The notes below the pieces were generated by a model, which was not told where the DNA came from, made no database searches, and worked only from the letters and a program-made list of their open reading frames with translations. The position numbers and the translations under genes are program-made. From DATENM01 sp045807725 (GTDB taxonomy: Bacteria; Acidobacteriota; Blastocatellia; UBA7656): 64,000 nucleotides of DNA. The DNA is taken from contig JBJMGV010000029.1 in NCBI GenBank assembly GCA_045807725.1, positions 5,843-69,842 of the forward strand, given 5' to 3'. Of the stretch, positions 8,291-16,132 are shown in pieces (the first letter of the stretch is position 1; every line of letters starts with the position of its first letter).

Positions 8291-8998
8291 TCATTGCTTC
8301 TTCTTCTTCGCGCCGCCGAGCACGGCGTCCGCCGACGTGAAGCCGTGCGCGTCGAGCCACTTCCGCAAACGCTCTTTCAAGCGATGCGCCCGTTGATAAA
8401 CCAGATCTTCCGACATACCGAACTCGGCGGAAATCTCGGTCGCGTTGCGGCCCAGGATGATGTAGTCGTTGACGATGACCGAATCCTTCCAGTCGCGGCA
8501 AACATCGCCGAGCAGTTGGTCAACAATCTCGCGCTGCTCGCTGCGGATCGCGTCGGCTTCGGGCGAAAGCGTTCGCGCCGGCGCGGTTTCGACTTCGGAA
8601 GGCTCATCCGAATCCGGGTCAGCCGCCGGGCGCGGCGTCCACGACTTGTCGCGCCGCACGCGGCGAATCGTGTCGATCATCTCGCTCTGCGTGATGCGCG
8701 CGATGAAGCTCGACAGCTTGCCTTCTCTGCGCCACAGCCGCAGGCCGCGATAGATTTTATAAATGGCCCGCGACACCACATCGTCTGCCGCGTCCCATTC
8801 GGGATAGCGGTATTGCGAATAGCGCACGACGTGATTGATCAGGCCGCGATAACGAGCGATCAACACCTCGAAGCAGAGGTGCGCGCGCTCGCGCTCGGCC
8901 TTCTGGCTGGCGAGAAACTGGTCAACCAGTTCTTCGTCGCTCAGTTCGTCGAGCCTGTGGTCATTAATCCCTGTTCCCGCCGCTATGCTATCGGTCAT
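8291..8998 (-). CDS. ECF-type RNA polymerase sigma factor
   Basis: The 235-residue protein has a sigma-2 region (residues about 25-110: FEVLIARYRGLI, DAADDVVSRAIYKIYRGL, REGKLSSFIARI). A variable acidic linker (about 118-150) follows, then a sigma-4 helix-turn-helix (about 155-215: ILGRNATEISAEFGMSEDLVYQ and RLKERLRKW). The C-terminus is a Lys-rich tail. It directs RNA polymerase to a stress or envelope regulon and is paired with the zinc-finger anti-sigma gene downstream. It is larger than minimal ECF factors because of the linker. Confidence 0.85.
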   Translation of the reverse strand: MTDSIAAGTGINDHRLDELSDEELVDQFLASQKAERERAHLCFEVLIARYRGLINHVVRYSQYRYPEWDAADDVVSRAIYKIYRGLRLWRREGKLSSFIARITQSEMIDTIRRVRRDKSWTPRPAADPDSDEPSEVETAPARTLSPEADAIRSEQREIVDQLLGDVCRDWKDSVIVNDYIILGRNATEISAEFGMSEDLVYQRAHRLKERLRKWLDAHGFTSADAVLGGAKKKKQ

Positions 8999-8999
8999 G

Positions 9000-9731
9000 C
9001 GCGCACTCTTGAGGTTCTATGTATCTCCGGCGTGCGCATTCTATCATCGAGCTTTCTTCGTGCCAAAGCCCGGTTCGGTTGACGGCTGCCTTCAGCTTTG
9101 TCTGACAGCTTATTTCATCAGAGGAAACAGGAGGCAGTGGCCAGTGGCCAATAATGAGTCGCCAGTGGCCAGTAATGAGTCGCCAGTGGCCAATGGTCCG
9201 TTGATAGTTGATAGTTCCCCAAGCTCCGTCAGGAGCGCGATATTTATAGTCAACGATGCTAATGACGATACAAGCTCCGTCAGGAGCGCAATGTTTATAG
9301 AGCGTGTCTGAAAAGCCCTGAAGGGGCGTGATTCGACAGCCCAGGGCATCGCCCTGGGTGAGCGGCGGGGCAAACCGCCAAGCCCTGAAAGGGCGCACTA
9401 GGTGATCGGTTATTGCGCCCTTTCAGGGCTTGCGGAATAGTCGCTGAGTGTACCCAGGGCGATGCCCTGGGCTATTGAATCGCGCCCCTTCAGGGCTTTT
9501 CAGACACGCGTTATAGTAACGCGGGCGGTTTAATCTGCAAGCTCCGTCAGGAGCGTAATGTTTATAGTTATGGCAGAAGGATGTGACGAAGCCCCGTAGG
9601 GGCGCAATGTTGACATCACGCTCCTGACGGAGATTGTATCGTTATTAGCATCGTGAACTATAAACATTGCGCTCCTGACGGAGCTTGGGGAACTATCAAC
9701 CATCAACTATCGACTGGCCACTGGTCACTGA
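9000..9731. other. Gene-free composite repeat region
   Basis: Short frames here (for example at 8988-9398) are repetitive translations of palindromes and have no recognisable protein character. From 9130 on the sequence is almost entirely the nested repeat described in the next entries. 9000-9129 shows nothing recognisable beyond the sigma-gene leader. Confidence 0.7.
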
Positions 9732-9753
9732 CTACTGACCACTGGCCACTGAT
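9130..9753. repeat. Composite element: inverted CAGTGGC heptamers enclosing REP-like palindromes
   Basis: The outer arms are GGCAGTGGCCAGTGGCC-type repeats (9133-9197) and their complement CCACTGGTCACTG-type repeats (9715-9753). Inside these are GATAGTT heptamers (9203-9216, inverse about 9690-9710). The core units are CTCCGTCAGGAGCG at about 9221, 9273 and 9540, GCCCCGTAGGGGC at about 9592, and inverted units near 9620 and 9670. The beta-lactamase-like gene takes its last codons and stop from the right arm. Confidence 0.85.
9302..9509. repeat. Approx. 208-bp nested palindrome (GTGTCTGAAAAGCCCTGAAGG arms)
   Basis: The left end GCGTGTCTGAAAAGCCCTG is mirrored by CAGGGCTTTTCAGACACGC at the right end. 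Inner palindromes are CCCAGGGCATCGCCCTGGG on the left, CCCAGGGCGATGCCCTGGG on the right, and GCCCTGAAAGGGC/GCCCTTTCAGGGC. It appears inserted in a REP-like array, since TTATAG flanks its left side and TTATAG lies just beyond its right end. Confidence 0.85.
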
Positions 9754-10667
9754 TCATAGATCACGCGCGAGATCTCGGCGATAAGTTGATGGGCGCGGGC
9801 TTCGTCGTTGAGGCCGCGCGTCAGCACGACCAGCACGTAAGGCTTGCGGTGGGGCAGGAAGACGATGGCGGCGTCGTGATTGATGGCCGTGATCGAGCCG
9901 GTCTTGTGCGCGACCCGTGCCTCTTTCGGCAGGCCCGCCGGTATGCTCTCGTTGAACTGCTGGTCGAGCATCAGGCGCACCATCTCGTCAGAGGCTTGCT
10001 TTGAGACGGCGCGGCTCGCAGCGATGCGGCGCAAGAGGATCATCAGGTCGCGCGCCGTCGTCGTGTTGTTCAGGCCGCGCTCGTACGCCTTATTGTCTTC
10101 GACGCCGCGCCGCACCTCTATGTGGTGCGCACCCATATCGCGCATCAAAGCCATAATGCGCGCGGGCGTGACGCGCTCGATCAGTATGTTGGTTGCAAGA
10201 TTGCTGCTGGCGATAATCATCAGCCGCATCAGCTCGCGCACGGTGGCTCGTTCGCCGATCCGTTTGTAAAGCGACGGCTCGCTATCGTCATCAGCCGAGA
10301 TTGAAAAGTGACTGCCGTCGGCAATACTCACAAAATCATTCCTGATCGGCACACGCTCGTCGAGCGCGAGCCGGCCCGTCGCCGCCTGCCGGTAGATTTC
10401 CATCATCACCGGAACCTTCATTGTACTGGCGGCGTGAAAGCTGATATCGGCGTTGATGAGCAACTCGCGGCCATCGGTCAGGTCGTAAAAAGCGACCGCG
10501 ACGCTTGCAGCGCCGCTCTTTGCGATCACGTCGTTGATCTTTTGCCGCGCCTCCGCAAGCAATGACTTCTTCAGCGAGCGCGCGGCGACCGGAAGCGTGA
10601 AGAGGCAAAGCATCATCGCGCACAAGATGACCCGGCATAAACCTGTCGCGTGTTGAAAGCGGCTCAT
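9732..10667 (-). CDS. Class A beta-lactamase-related serine hydrolase (secreted)
   Basis: The 311-residue protein has a signal peptide (about 1-29). Class A motifs are visible: S81-T-M-K84 (SxxK), S154-S-N156 at the SDN position, and K255-T-G (KTG). At the omega loop the segment RRGVEDN aligns with the class A RxExxLN motif, but the deacylating Glu166 position appears to be Gly. True carbapenem or penicillin hydrolysis is therefore doubtful, and a penicillin-binding or peptidase-like role is possible. The C-terminus (ESVASGQ) and stop codon are provided by the adjacent CAGTGGC repeat. It is followed upstream on the same strand by a small membrane-protein gene. Confidence 0.75.
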   Translation of the reverse strand: MSRFQHATGLCRVILCAMMLCLFTLPVAARSLKKSLLAEARQKINDVIAKSGAASVAVAFYDLTDGRELLINADISFHAASTMKVPVMMEIYRQAATGRLALDERVPIRNDFVSIADGSHFSISADDDSEPSLYKRIGERATVRELMRLMIIASSNLATNILIERVTPARIMALMRDMGAHHIEVRRGVEDNKAYERGLNNTTTARDLMILLRRIAASRAVSKQASDEMVRLMLDQQFNESIPAGLPKEARVAHKTGSITAINHDAAIVFLPHRKPYVLVVLTRGLNDEARAHQLIAEISRVIYESVASGQ

Positions 10668-10671
10668 CGTT

Positions 10672-11109
10672 TCAGAAGCGCTTGAGGGCGCGAGCCATCA
10701 AGCCAAGCCCGCCGACAAACAGCGTCAGCATTAGAATGGTGTTGAAGAGACTGGTGGCGCGGTAATCCATTCGCAAATTCGAGATGATGCCGACGAAGAT
10801 AATGACCGCGCCGCCGCCCGCCAACAGCCAGCCGGCAATCGAACGGCCATTGAAGAACAGCAGCCCGATGCCGATGATGAGAGGCAATAGCGTCAGCCCG
10901 AAGGTGTTCGACCCCCACCATTGCCAGTAACCGCTCGACACCTGCACCTGCTCCATAATCAGGTAGCCGCCTGCTATGGCAAGCGCCAGCCCGAACAAGA
11001 ACAGACCAAGCCCGCCTTGCGTGCCGCCCGGCCCTTTGAAACGGCGCTCGACCTCTTCGTCATCAACATCCTTCATCGTGGCTCGAAATCTATCATCGGC
11101 TCTAAGCAT
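10672..11109 (-). CDS. Small membrane protein, LiaF/DUF5668-like four-helix type
   Basis: From ATG at 11109, preceded by GGAAAGGAG about 7 bases upstream, the product has 145 residues. It has a charged N-terminus (DDEEVERRFKGPGG) followed by four hydrophobic segments and ends at KRF. An ATG 29 codons further upstream exists but would add an unlikely basic leader. The layout resembles the LiaI/LiaF-like transmembrane region of envelope-stress membrane proteins, but no specific function can be assigned. It ends 4 bp before the beta-lactamase-like gene starts, so the two are probably co-transcribed. Confidence 0.6.
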   Translation of the reverse strand: MLRADDRFRATMKDVDDEEVERRFKGPGGTQGGLGLFLFGLALAIAGGYLIMEQVQVSSGYWQWWGSNTFGLTLLPLIIGIGLLFFNGRSIAGWLLAGGGAVIIFVGIISNLRMDYRATSLFNTILMLTLFVGGLGLMARALKRF

Positions 11110-11273
11110 CGTCAACGCTCCTTTCCCGGCGCGTTGACGACACGCGGCGACCGATACTGACACTGGACGGTTCGTGGGAAACAGATTGAGCAACACACCG
11201 GGCCGCGCAAAAAATGGAACTCCGACTGGCGACGTGGTTTAATTTTAACAGGAGCCATAAAGGAGCATTCAGC

Positions 11274-11909
11274 ATGAAGCGAACGATTAGCGCCATTCTT
11301 CTCTCTCTCATTATCACGATCACTCTTGCCGACCTCAGCGCGGCGCAAGAACCAACGACCCCTAAGCCGCGCTCGCCGCGCACGGCACAAAAGCCGGAGC
11401 TTGAGCCGTCGCCGAAACCAGAAGCGCCAGTCGAAGCCGTAGCCTCCGACGAGCAGATGCGTCAGACGATCAGCAATCTCTCAACGCAGATTGACGCGCT
11501 CAATGCCGAGATCAAGCTGCTGCGGCGCAGCACCGAGCGCAATTCGATGGCCATGGAATCGTTGTTGTCGGAAGAACGGCTGGCGAAGCTCGAAGACAAG
11601 CTCGACCAGGCGACTCAGCGCAAGATCGAGTTGGACGCGCGCGAGGCCGACCTTCAGCGCCGCCAGAGAAACATCCAGCAAGAAGTCACGGCGCGCGGCT
11701 TTCTGCGGCGCGACGAAGGCGAAACCATCTTGCGCACAGAGTTTCAGCGCGCGCTCGACGACACGCACAACCAGCAGCAGCAGGCCCAACAGCGCATCGC
11801 CGACTTACAGGCACAGGTCACGCAATCGCGCGCCCGCGTCGAAACTCTACGCCGCCGCCTCGACCGCCTCGAAGGGCGCGAAGAGAGCAGCGACACGAAG
11901 CAACAGTAG
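11274..11909 (+). CDS. Exported coiled-coil protein of unknown function
   Basis: AAAGGAG lies upstream of ATG 11274, which gives a 211-residue protein. It has a signal peptide (MKRTISAILLS to AAQE), a Pro-rich spacer (about 25-55) and a long heptad-patterned helical region to the C-terminus (LSTQIDALNAEIKLL, LADLQAQV-type repeats). Long periplasmic coiled coils usually serve as spacers or adaptors. I do not recognise a named family. It is divergent from the membrane-protein gene at 10672-11109. The stop is followed at once by a composite repeat element. Confidence 0.7.
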   Translation: MKRTISAILLSLIITITLADLSAAQEPTTPKPRSPRTAQKPELEPSPKPEAPVEAVASDEQMRQTISNLSTQIDALNAEIKLLRRSTERNSMAMESLLSEERLAKLEDKLDQATQRKIELDAREADLQRRQRNIQQEVTARGFLRRDEGETILRTEFQRALDDTHNQQQQAQQRIADLQAQVTQSRARVETLRRRLDRLEGREESSDTKQQ

Positions 11910-11911
11910 GC

Positions 11912-12263
11912 GGGAGGCAGGAAGCAGGAGGCAGTAAGCAGTAGGCAGTGGCCAGTGGTCAGTGGTTAGTTATTAGTGGCCAGTGAGTCCCGTAGGGACG
12001 ACCTATTTATAATTACGGCTGCTAGAAAGGACGAAGCCCCGTAGGGGCGCGATGTCAACATTGCGCTCCTACGGGGCTTCGTCACATCCTTCAGCCATAT
12101 GTATAAACATCACGCTCCTGACGGAGCTTGAAGGTTAAACCGCCCGCGTTACTATAAACATCACGCTCCTGACGGAGCTTGGGGAACTATCAACTATCAA
12201 CTGACCACTGGCGACTTATTACTGACCACTGACCACTGGCCACTGCCTCCTGCCTACTCTCTA
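11912..12263. repeat. Composite repeat element (CAGTGGC heptamers + REP-like palindromes)
   Basis: Left arm 11912-11983 (GGAGGCAG, CAGTGGCCAGTGG, GTTAGTTATTAGTG). Right arm about 12185-12262 (CAACTATCAACTG, ACCACTGACCACTGG, GCCTCCTGCC). Core units: GTCCCGTAGGGACG (about 11987), GCCCCGTAGGGGCG (about 12034), its inverse GCGCTCCTACGGGGC (about 12063), and inverted GCTCCTGACGGAGC units at about 12115 and 12167. Nothing coding is seen. Confidence 0.85.
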
Positions 12264-12269
12264 CCTTGC

Positions 12270-13109
12270 TTACTGCGTGATGACGACCTTCACCGGCACG
12301 TCCAGTTGCGGCTGCGCGGCGTCGGTCGTCTCAATGTGCAGCGTGCCAATGTAGGTCGCAGGCTTAGGCAGCCTAGCCGGGTTGAAGCGAATATAGATGA
12401 CGTAGTTGCTGCCGGGAACAATCGTCTGCGCTTCCACGCGCAGGAAATCGAGCGAAGCGGTGACGGCTTTAACTTCAAACGTGCCGACCGGCTTACGAAC
12501 GCCGAGGCGGCTCATCGGGGCCGAGCCGCTCTGCAAATTGGCCAGCGACACTTCGCCGAAATCCACCTGCCGCGACGAAGTCACCAGACCTTCCAACTGC
12601 GTCTTCGCCGTCACCTGTAAGGCCAACGCCTGCCCGCCTTCGACATTGACGACCAGCGGCAGAACGCGCGACGGCGCGTCGGCGGGCGACTCGACCGTCA
12701 CCTCTAACACGTAGCCGTCGCCGTTCGTCTCTCGCGTCAACTTGACGGCGTCAGACGCGGCAGCAAGCTTGACGCTCTGACCGGGCGCGTCAGGCCGTAT
12801 GCGCAGCGAGATCGGCAGTCGCTCGCCCTTCTCCAGCAGAATGATGGCGCGCGCGGTCGGCCAGACGATAAACGATCCAATCTTATCGCCATGTTGAATG
12901 TCGGCGTTGCTGATGCGTTTGACGAACGCAGGCAGCGGCTTGATCGTCGCCGTCACCGTCACTTGAATGAAGCGGTGCTTCGAGTCATTGGTCTGCAACT
13001 CGTACGTGCGCTCAAGCGGGCCGGGCGCGAGGTCTTTGGTATCGATGTGGATGCGAATGACGCCAGCCTGACCAGGCTGAAGGACTTTATCGAAATGAAA
13101 GTCCATCAC
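12270..13109 (-). CDS. C-terminal part of DUF1573-like protein (in frame with the upstream part across a TGA)
   Basis: Read from GTG 13109 this is 279 residues. It begins in the middle of an Ig-like DUF1573 fold (DFHFDKVLQPGQAGVIR, then TKDLAPGPLERTYELQTND), and three further beta-rich Ig-like segments follow to KVVITQ. The first strands of the fold lie in the preceding frame 13116-13478, in the same phase, separated only by one TGA codon (13116-13118). The codons just after the TGA read CTV, matching the end of the family's SCGCTV motif. Possibilities are a selenoprotein, a nonsense mutation, or two coupled genes; a stand-alone fragment is structurally unlikely. Confidence 0.7.
   Translation of the reverse strand: MMDFHFDKVLQPGQAGVIRIHIDTKDLAPGPLERTYELQTNDSKHRFIQVTVTATIKPLPAFVKRISNADIQHGDKIGSFIVWPTARAIILLEKGERLPISLRIRPDAPGQSVKLAAASDAVKLTRETNGDGYVLEVTVESPADAPSRVLPLVVNVEGGQALALQVTAKTQLEGLVTSSRQVDFGEVSLANLQSGSAPMSRLGVRKPVGTFEVKAVTASLDFLRVEAQTIVPGSNYVIYIRFNPARLPKPATYIGTLHIETTDAAQPQLDVPVKVVITQ
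13082..13104 (-). promoter_or_regulatory. SECIS-like hairpin downstream of the in-frame UGA
   Basis: On the minus strand GGACTTT and AAAGTCC form a perfect 7-bp stem. Inside it, after one bulged C, AT/AT pairs close a TTCG tetraloop. The stem starts 12 nt after the UGA and the loop lies 22-25 nt after it, within the distance range of bacterial SECIS elements. It lies in coding sequence, so it could be fortuitous. Confidence 0.4.
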
Positions 13110-13115
13110 GGTGCA

Positions 13116-13478
13116 TCAGCTTGGCGCGGCGCGACGCACCATCGCCGGCACAAGGGCGCGAGCCACCCGGCCATCGGCGCGAAACGCGCCCGCCCGCTCT
13201 GGCCGTGTGATGGGCGCGGTTTGGCCGGTGAGCGGCTTGTTGTCCATCTCCAGCGGCGCATCGCCGTCGTTACGCACGGCAAAGACCTGCTCGATCTCTT
13301 CGCCTTTATAAATGTCGCCGAGGTCGCGCCGCGTCATCGTCATAAAGACCAGCGGCGCTTTCTGCTGTGCGGCGAGCGTGACAGGGATGCAGGGCGCGGC
13401 CAGGCAGGCCGTTATCAACACGACCAGCAGTTGGCGCGCACATCTCGGCGTGCGTCGTTGAATGAATCGCTTTGTCAT
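13116..13478 (-). CDS. Signal peptide and N-terminal strands of a DUF1573-like protein (ends at in-frame TGA)
   Basis: The 120 codons encode a signal peptide (MTKRFIQRR, then a hydrophobic core ending TLAAQQ). The first half of a DUF1573 domain follows (DLGDIYKGEEIEQVF, VRNDGDAPLE), then a basic loop ending VRRAAPS before TGA. The frame then continues without interruption for 281 more codons. The full product would be 402 residues with the UGA as codon 121, immediately followed by a Cys codon. DUF1573 proteins are secreted Ig-like modules of unknown role. Confidence 0.7.
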   Translation of the reverse strand: MTKRFIQRRTPRCARQLLVVLITACLAAPCIPVTLAAQQKAPLVFMTMTRRDLGDIYKGEEIEQVFAVRNDGDAPLEMDNKPLTGQTAPITRPERAGAFRADGRVARALVPAMVRRAAPS

Positions 13479-13558
13479 GAGAAGAAGAAATGCTAACGGC
13501 CCGCCGCCGGGATTTCAAGTGCGGCGGCAGAAACTCATCCGGGCAGTACGCGACCGCT

Positions 13559-15064
13559 TCATTCTTCTTGTGCCGCCGCGCGGCGCTGCTGTTCGTGGTG
13601 GCCTTCGCCGAACTCTTCGATCATCTTCCGGCGGCGGCGTCTTCCGGCTTCAAGGAATAACAACAGTCCTACGATATTTGTAAGTACAATTAAGCCCGAT
13701 ATTTTGACCGCAAACATCAAGCGGCTTTCTACCTCGATTATGGGAACGATTGATAACCCAATGTAGAGGAGGGTCATCAAACAGCCGGACAACGCACATG
13801 CCTTCAGCCAGATTGGCCGGGGTGAGTTGCTCTCTCTCAGCCCGATGAGCGGGAGGGCAAACATGGCAAGATAAGTCAGTGCGTAGAATAGCCCCGACGC
13901 ATTCCACAACAACTGAAAGGCTTCCTGCTTTCCAACCCCAATCAAGCCCATAACTCCCAGCACGAGGGTTGCGGCTCCGACAAAGAGGATCGAATTGACT
14001 GGCGTTCTGTACCTGGCATGCAAACGAGTAAACCAATTCGGGAGCAGTTGGTCCCAACCCGCCACCATCGGAAGTCGGGTGTTGCCGGTAAACATCACAC
14101 TCGATTGCGCCACACGTATGCAGAGCATGGCAAGAATAGTGATTGGCACGATAGCAGCCGCGAGCCTGAACGACCCGAAGCCTGCGCTTAATACCTGCGG
14201 GATGGGCGCAATCAGATCAATCTGGTCTTGCGGGATCAGCGTCAGAACGGAATGAGTCCCTAGTATGAACATCACTGCGATTATGGGCGCAGCAAGTAGG
14301 ACCGAGCGACTGATCGCTCGCACCGGGTCGCGGCATTCTCCCGCGTGTATGGCGACGTACTCAAATCCGCCCAGCGCGCCAAATCCCATCTTGCCAAGCA
14401 AGTTGAAGCTCATCAGCGACAGCGCCGGCATTTCGATCCTGAGCGGATGGTAATCGGCTGAAGAACCGCGCAGGCTGTTTAGAAAAGGAAGGATGAGGAT
14501 CGCAGCAAACGTGATGAGCATCAACACGCCGCCGGCTTTATGAACCCACTTGCCGATACTGAGTCCTACAGTTGCCAGCAGTATGAGCAGACCGATAGAC
14601 GCCAAACTCACTATAAATATAAACCACTTGCTGGCCGTCAACCACTCGCCGCTCGGTCCGAGTATATAACGCAGGTATTGCGTTATTTGCAGCCCGATTT
14701 CCGATGTGTTCAAAATGGCAAACAGCCATAGGTTCCACGCGACGATAAATCCGATCAGATCGTTGAAGCCGAGCTTGGCCCATTGATACAGTCCGCCTTC
14801 CAGCGGCATGATGCGGTTGAGATAGATCACCACGACAGCCGATGGAACGTAGAAGAACGTCATCGCCAGAAGCCATAAGATGACATGCGAAGGGCCTTGC
14901 TTTGCGGCGACGCCGACCCACGGAAGACCCACGATGAATAAGATTTGGGTGAGCGCGAGATCAGTAAGGCCAAGTTCTTTCTTGAAGGCGGCGCTGCGCG
15001 CCTTTATGCGCTGCTCTTCTTGCTGAAACTCTGAAGTTGGATTTGCGCCTTTTTCGTCTGTCAT
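13559..15064 (-). CDS. APC-superfamily amino acid permease
   Basis: This is a 501-residue integral membrane protein with about twelve hydrophobic segments. The APC signature region is at the N-terminus (ELGLTDLALTQILFIVGLPW, residues about 31-50) and GGLYQWAKLGF near residue 90. Residues GFEYVAIHAGE near 240 match the APC consensus around TM6. It probably imports amino acids or polyamines by proton coupling; the substrate cannot be told. A diverged copy of its N-terminal segment survives in a chimeric pseudogene at 16133-16342. Confidence 0.85.
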   Translation of the reverse strand: MTDEKGANPTSEFQQEEQRIKARSAAFKKELGLTDLALTQILFIVGLPWVGVAAKQGPSHVILWLLAMTFFYVPSAVVVIYLNRIMPLEGGLYQWAKLGFNDLIGFIVAWNLWLFAILNTSEIGLQITQYLRYILGPSGEWLTASKWFIFIVSLASIGLLILLATVGLSIGKWVHKAGGVLMLITFAAILILPFLNSLRGSSADYHPLRIEMPALSLMSFNLLGKMGFGALGGFEYVAIHAGECRDPVRAISRSVLLAAPIIAVMFILGTHSVLTLIPQDQIDLIAPIPQVLSAGFGSFRLAAAIVPITILAMLCIRVAQSSVMFTGNTRLPMVAGWDQLLPNWFTRLHARYRTPVNSILFVGAATLVLGVMGLIGVGKQEAFQLLWNASGLFYALTYLAMFALPLIGLRESNSPRPIWLKACALSGCLMTLLYIGLSIVPIIEVESRLMFAVKISGLIVLTNIVGLLLFLEAGRRRRRKMIEEFGEGHHEQQRRAAAQEE

Positions 15065-15088
15065 CCAATTCCCGGGCTACTCTATTCA

Positions 15089-15319
15089 CTATTCTTCTGA
15101 AGTCACTTGAGGCACTTGGCTCTTAGCGATTTCTATTAATACTCGCAATGCCTGGTTTACTGACTCCGAATCTCTAAAGACCTCTGCGACATCAGGCTCC
15201 AACAGCACGACATTCGTCCTTTCTGTGTATTGCTTGTAATACTTCCCCCGTACGCCGCCGCTGAAATCATACTCTGCCCGCATTTCTTCTTTCGGTTCCG
15301 AACTATTGCTCTGACTCAT
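15089..15319 (-). CDS. Small protein, probable partner of the BrnT-like toxin
   Basis: The 76-residue product has a short acidic N-terminus, the segment AEYDFSGGVRGKYY, and a C-terminal helix-rich part (DSESVNQALRVLIEIAK). Proteins with this pattern are commonly encoded next to BrnT-type toxins, and here the gene overlaps the BrnT-like frame by 17 bp. I infer an antitoxin role; no DNA-binding motif is obvious. Confidence 0.6.
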   Translation of the reverse strand: MSQSNSSEPKEEMRAEYDFSGGVRGKYYKQYTERTNVVLLEPDVAEVFRDSESVNQALRVLIEIAKSQVPQVTSEE

Positions 15320-15500
15320 ATTGCTTCCTCTCTCGTGGGGTCGGTTCTCGCGCAGAGATTATCCGAATTCTGCCCTCTCGTTCTGTATGGGATACAACGA
15401 TGAGTCGCTGATTTTTCGTGTACCCCAAGGTTAAGAATCGGAACTCCTCTATCGAATGATCAGGGTCATTGATAGTCGTTGCGAGCGGATCACCAAACAC
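15303..15500 (-). CDS. BrnT-family toxin, N-terminally truncated
   Basis: From GTG 15500 the frame gives 65 residues. It contains the BrnT core FGDPLATT, DPDHSIEEFRFLTLGY, VVSHTEREGRIRIISAR and the end TPRERKQYE. In-phase homology extends a few codons upstream (QGVFDAAS) to a TAA that is the stop codon of the gene at 15528. The usual first 25 or so residues of BrnT (a WDPxKAxxNxxKH-type segment) are missing. The break coincides with a GCCTAAC heptamer. BrnT is an RNase-fold toxin; this copy is probably inactive. Confidence 0.6.
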   Translation of the reverse strand: MFGDPLATTINDPDHSIEEFRFLTLGYTKNQRLIVVSHTEREGRIRIISAREPTPRERKQYESEQ

Positions 15501-15527
15501 ACTTGAAGCCGCATCGAAAACGCCCTG

Positions 15528-16016
15528 TTAGGCATCTTGCGCGTGCCTGTCAATTAACAAAGCCTTAATAGCACACACCATTGCAGCCCCAACCAGGAGA
15601 ACGCGAATGTAATTACCGTATGCCCATTCTATTGCAGCCTTCTCAAGTGTTTCTGACGGGGTGTGCATCGGATCACCAAACAATATGGCGTTGCGGGGAT
15701 AATGAAAGGTAAAAGTGATCACATCACCGGCAATAATTAAGACTAATGCGACAATCAGCCACCATCTTCGGCCAGCAGGACGCTTCCATCCAAGTATCAC
15801 TGAGATGAGAATCGATAGCTGCGTTATAGGCGCAATAAAGCGAAAGAAGTTGCCGGGATTTGCCACTGACATAAACTGCCGCAGATGTTCGAGAGATTGA
15901 GGAATGCCGACACGGAAATTCGGTGCGAGAACGATGGAATCATAAAGAGAGCCACCGAAGAGAGCGCCGATGGAGATTATGGCAAGGCAAAGTATGATTT
16001 CTCTTATTTTCGACAT
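15528..16016 (-). CDS. DUF1772-like small membrane protein (possible gene-cassette cargo)
   Basis: I chose ATG 16016, preceded by AGAGGTGGG, giving 162 residues with four hydrophobic helices. Segments such as LYDSIVLAPNF and NPGNFFRFIAP resemble the DUF1772 (anthrone-oxygenase-like) membrane family; the function is unknown. On the coding strand the gene is bracketed by GTTAGGC (16041-16035) just before it and GCCTAAC (15533-15527) at its stop, the core-site arrangement of integron gene cassettes. No integrase is in the window. Neighbouring genes are truncated or chimeric, which supports recent rearrangement. Confidence 0.6.
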   Translation of the reverse strand: MSKIREIILCLAIISIGALFGGSLYDSIVLAPNFRVGIPQSLEHLRQFMSVANPGNFFRFIAPITQLSILISVILGWKRPAGRRWWLIVALVLIIAGDVITFTFHYPRNAILFGDPMHTPSETLEKAAIEWAYGNYIRVLLVGAAMVCAIKALLIDRHAQDA

Positions 16017-16132
16017 CCCACCTCTGATACTGACGCCTAACAATCCCTTATGACCCATTGAGTCGTCAAGAGCTATTTAACGTTGTATCCGTCCGGCCTC
16101 CATCACCTGCGTTACAGAGGCTTACTGAACGC

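Noticed and set aside
8988..9398. Minus-strand frame of 136 codons over the repeat block
   Set aside because: It translates only palindrome and heptamer units (repeated APDGA, GHWRLI), not a protein.
9130..9753. CRISPR array
   Set aside because: Repeat units alternate orientation, spacers are not uniform, and there are no cas genes; the units are palindromes between heptamer arms.
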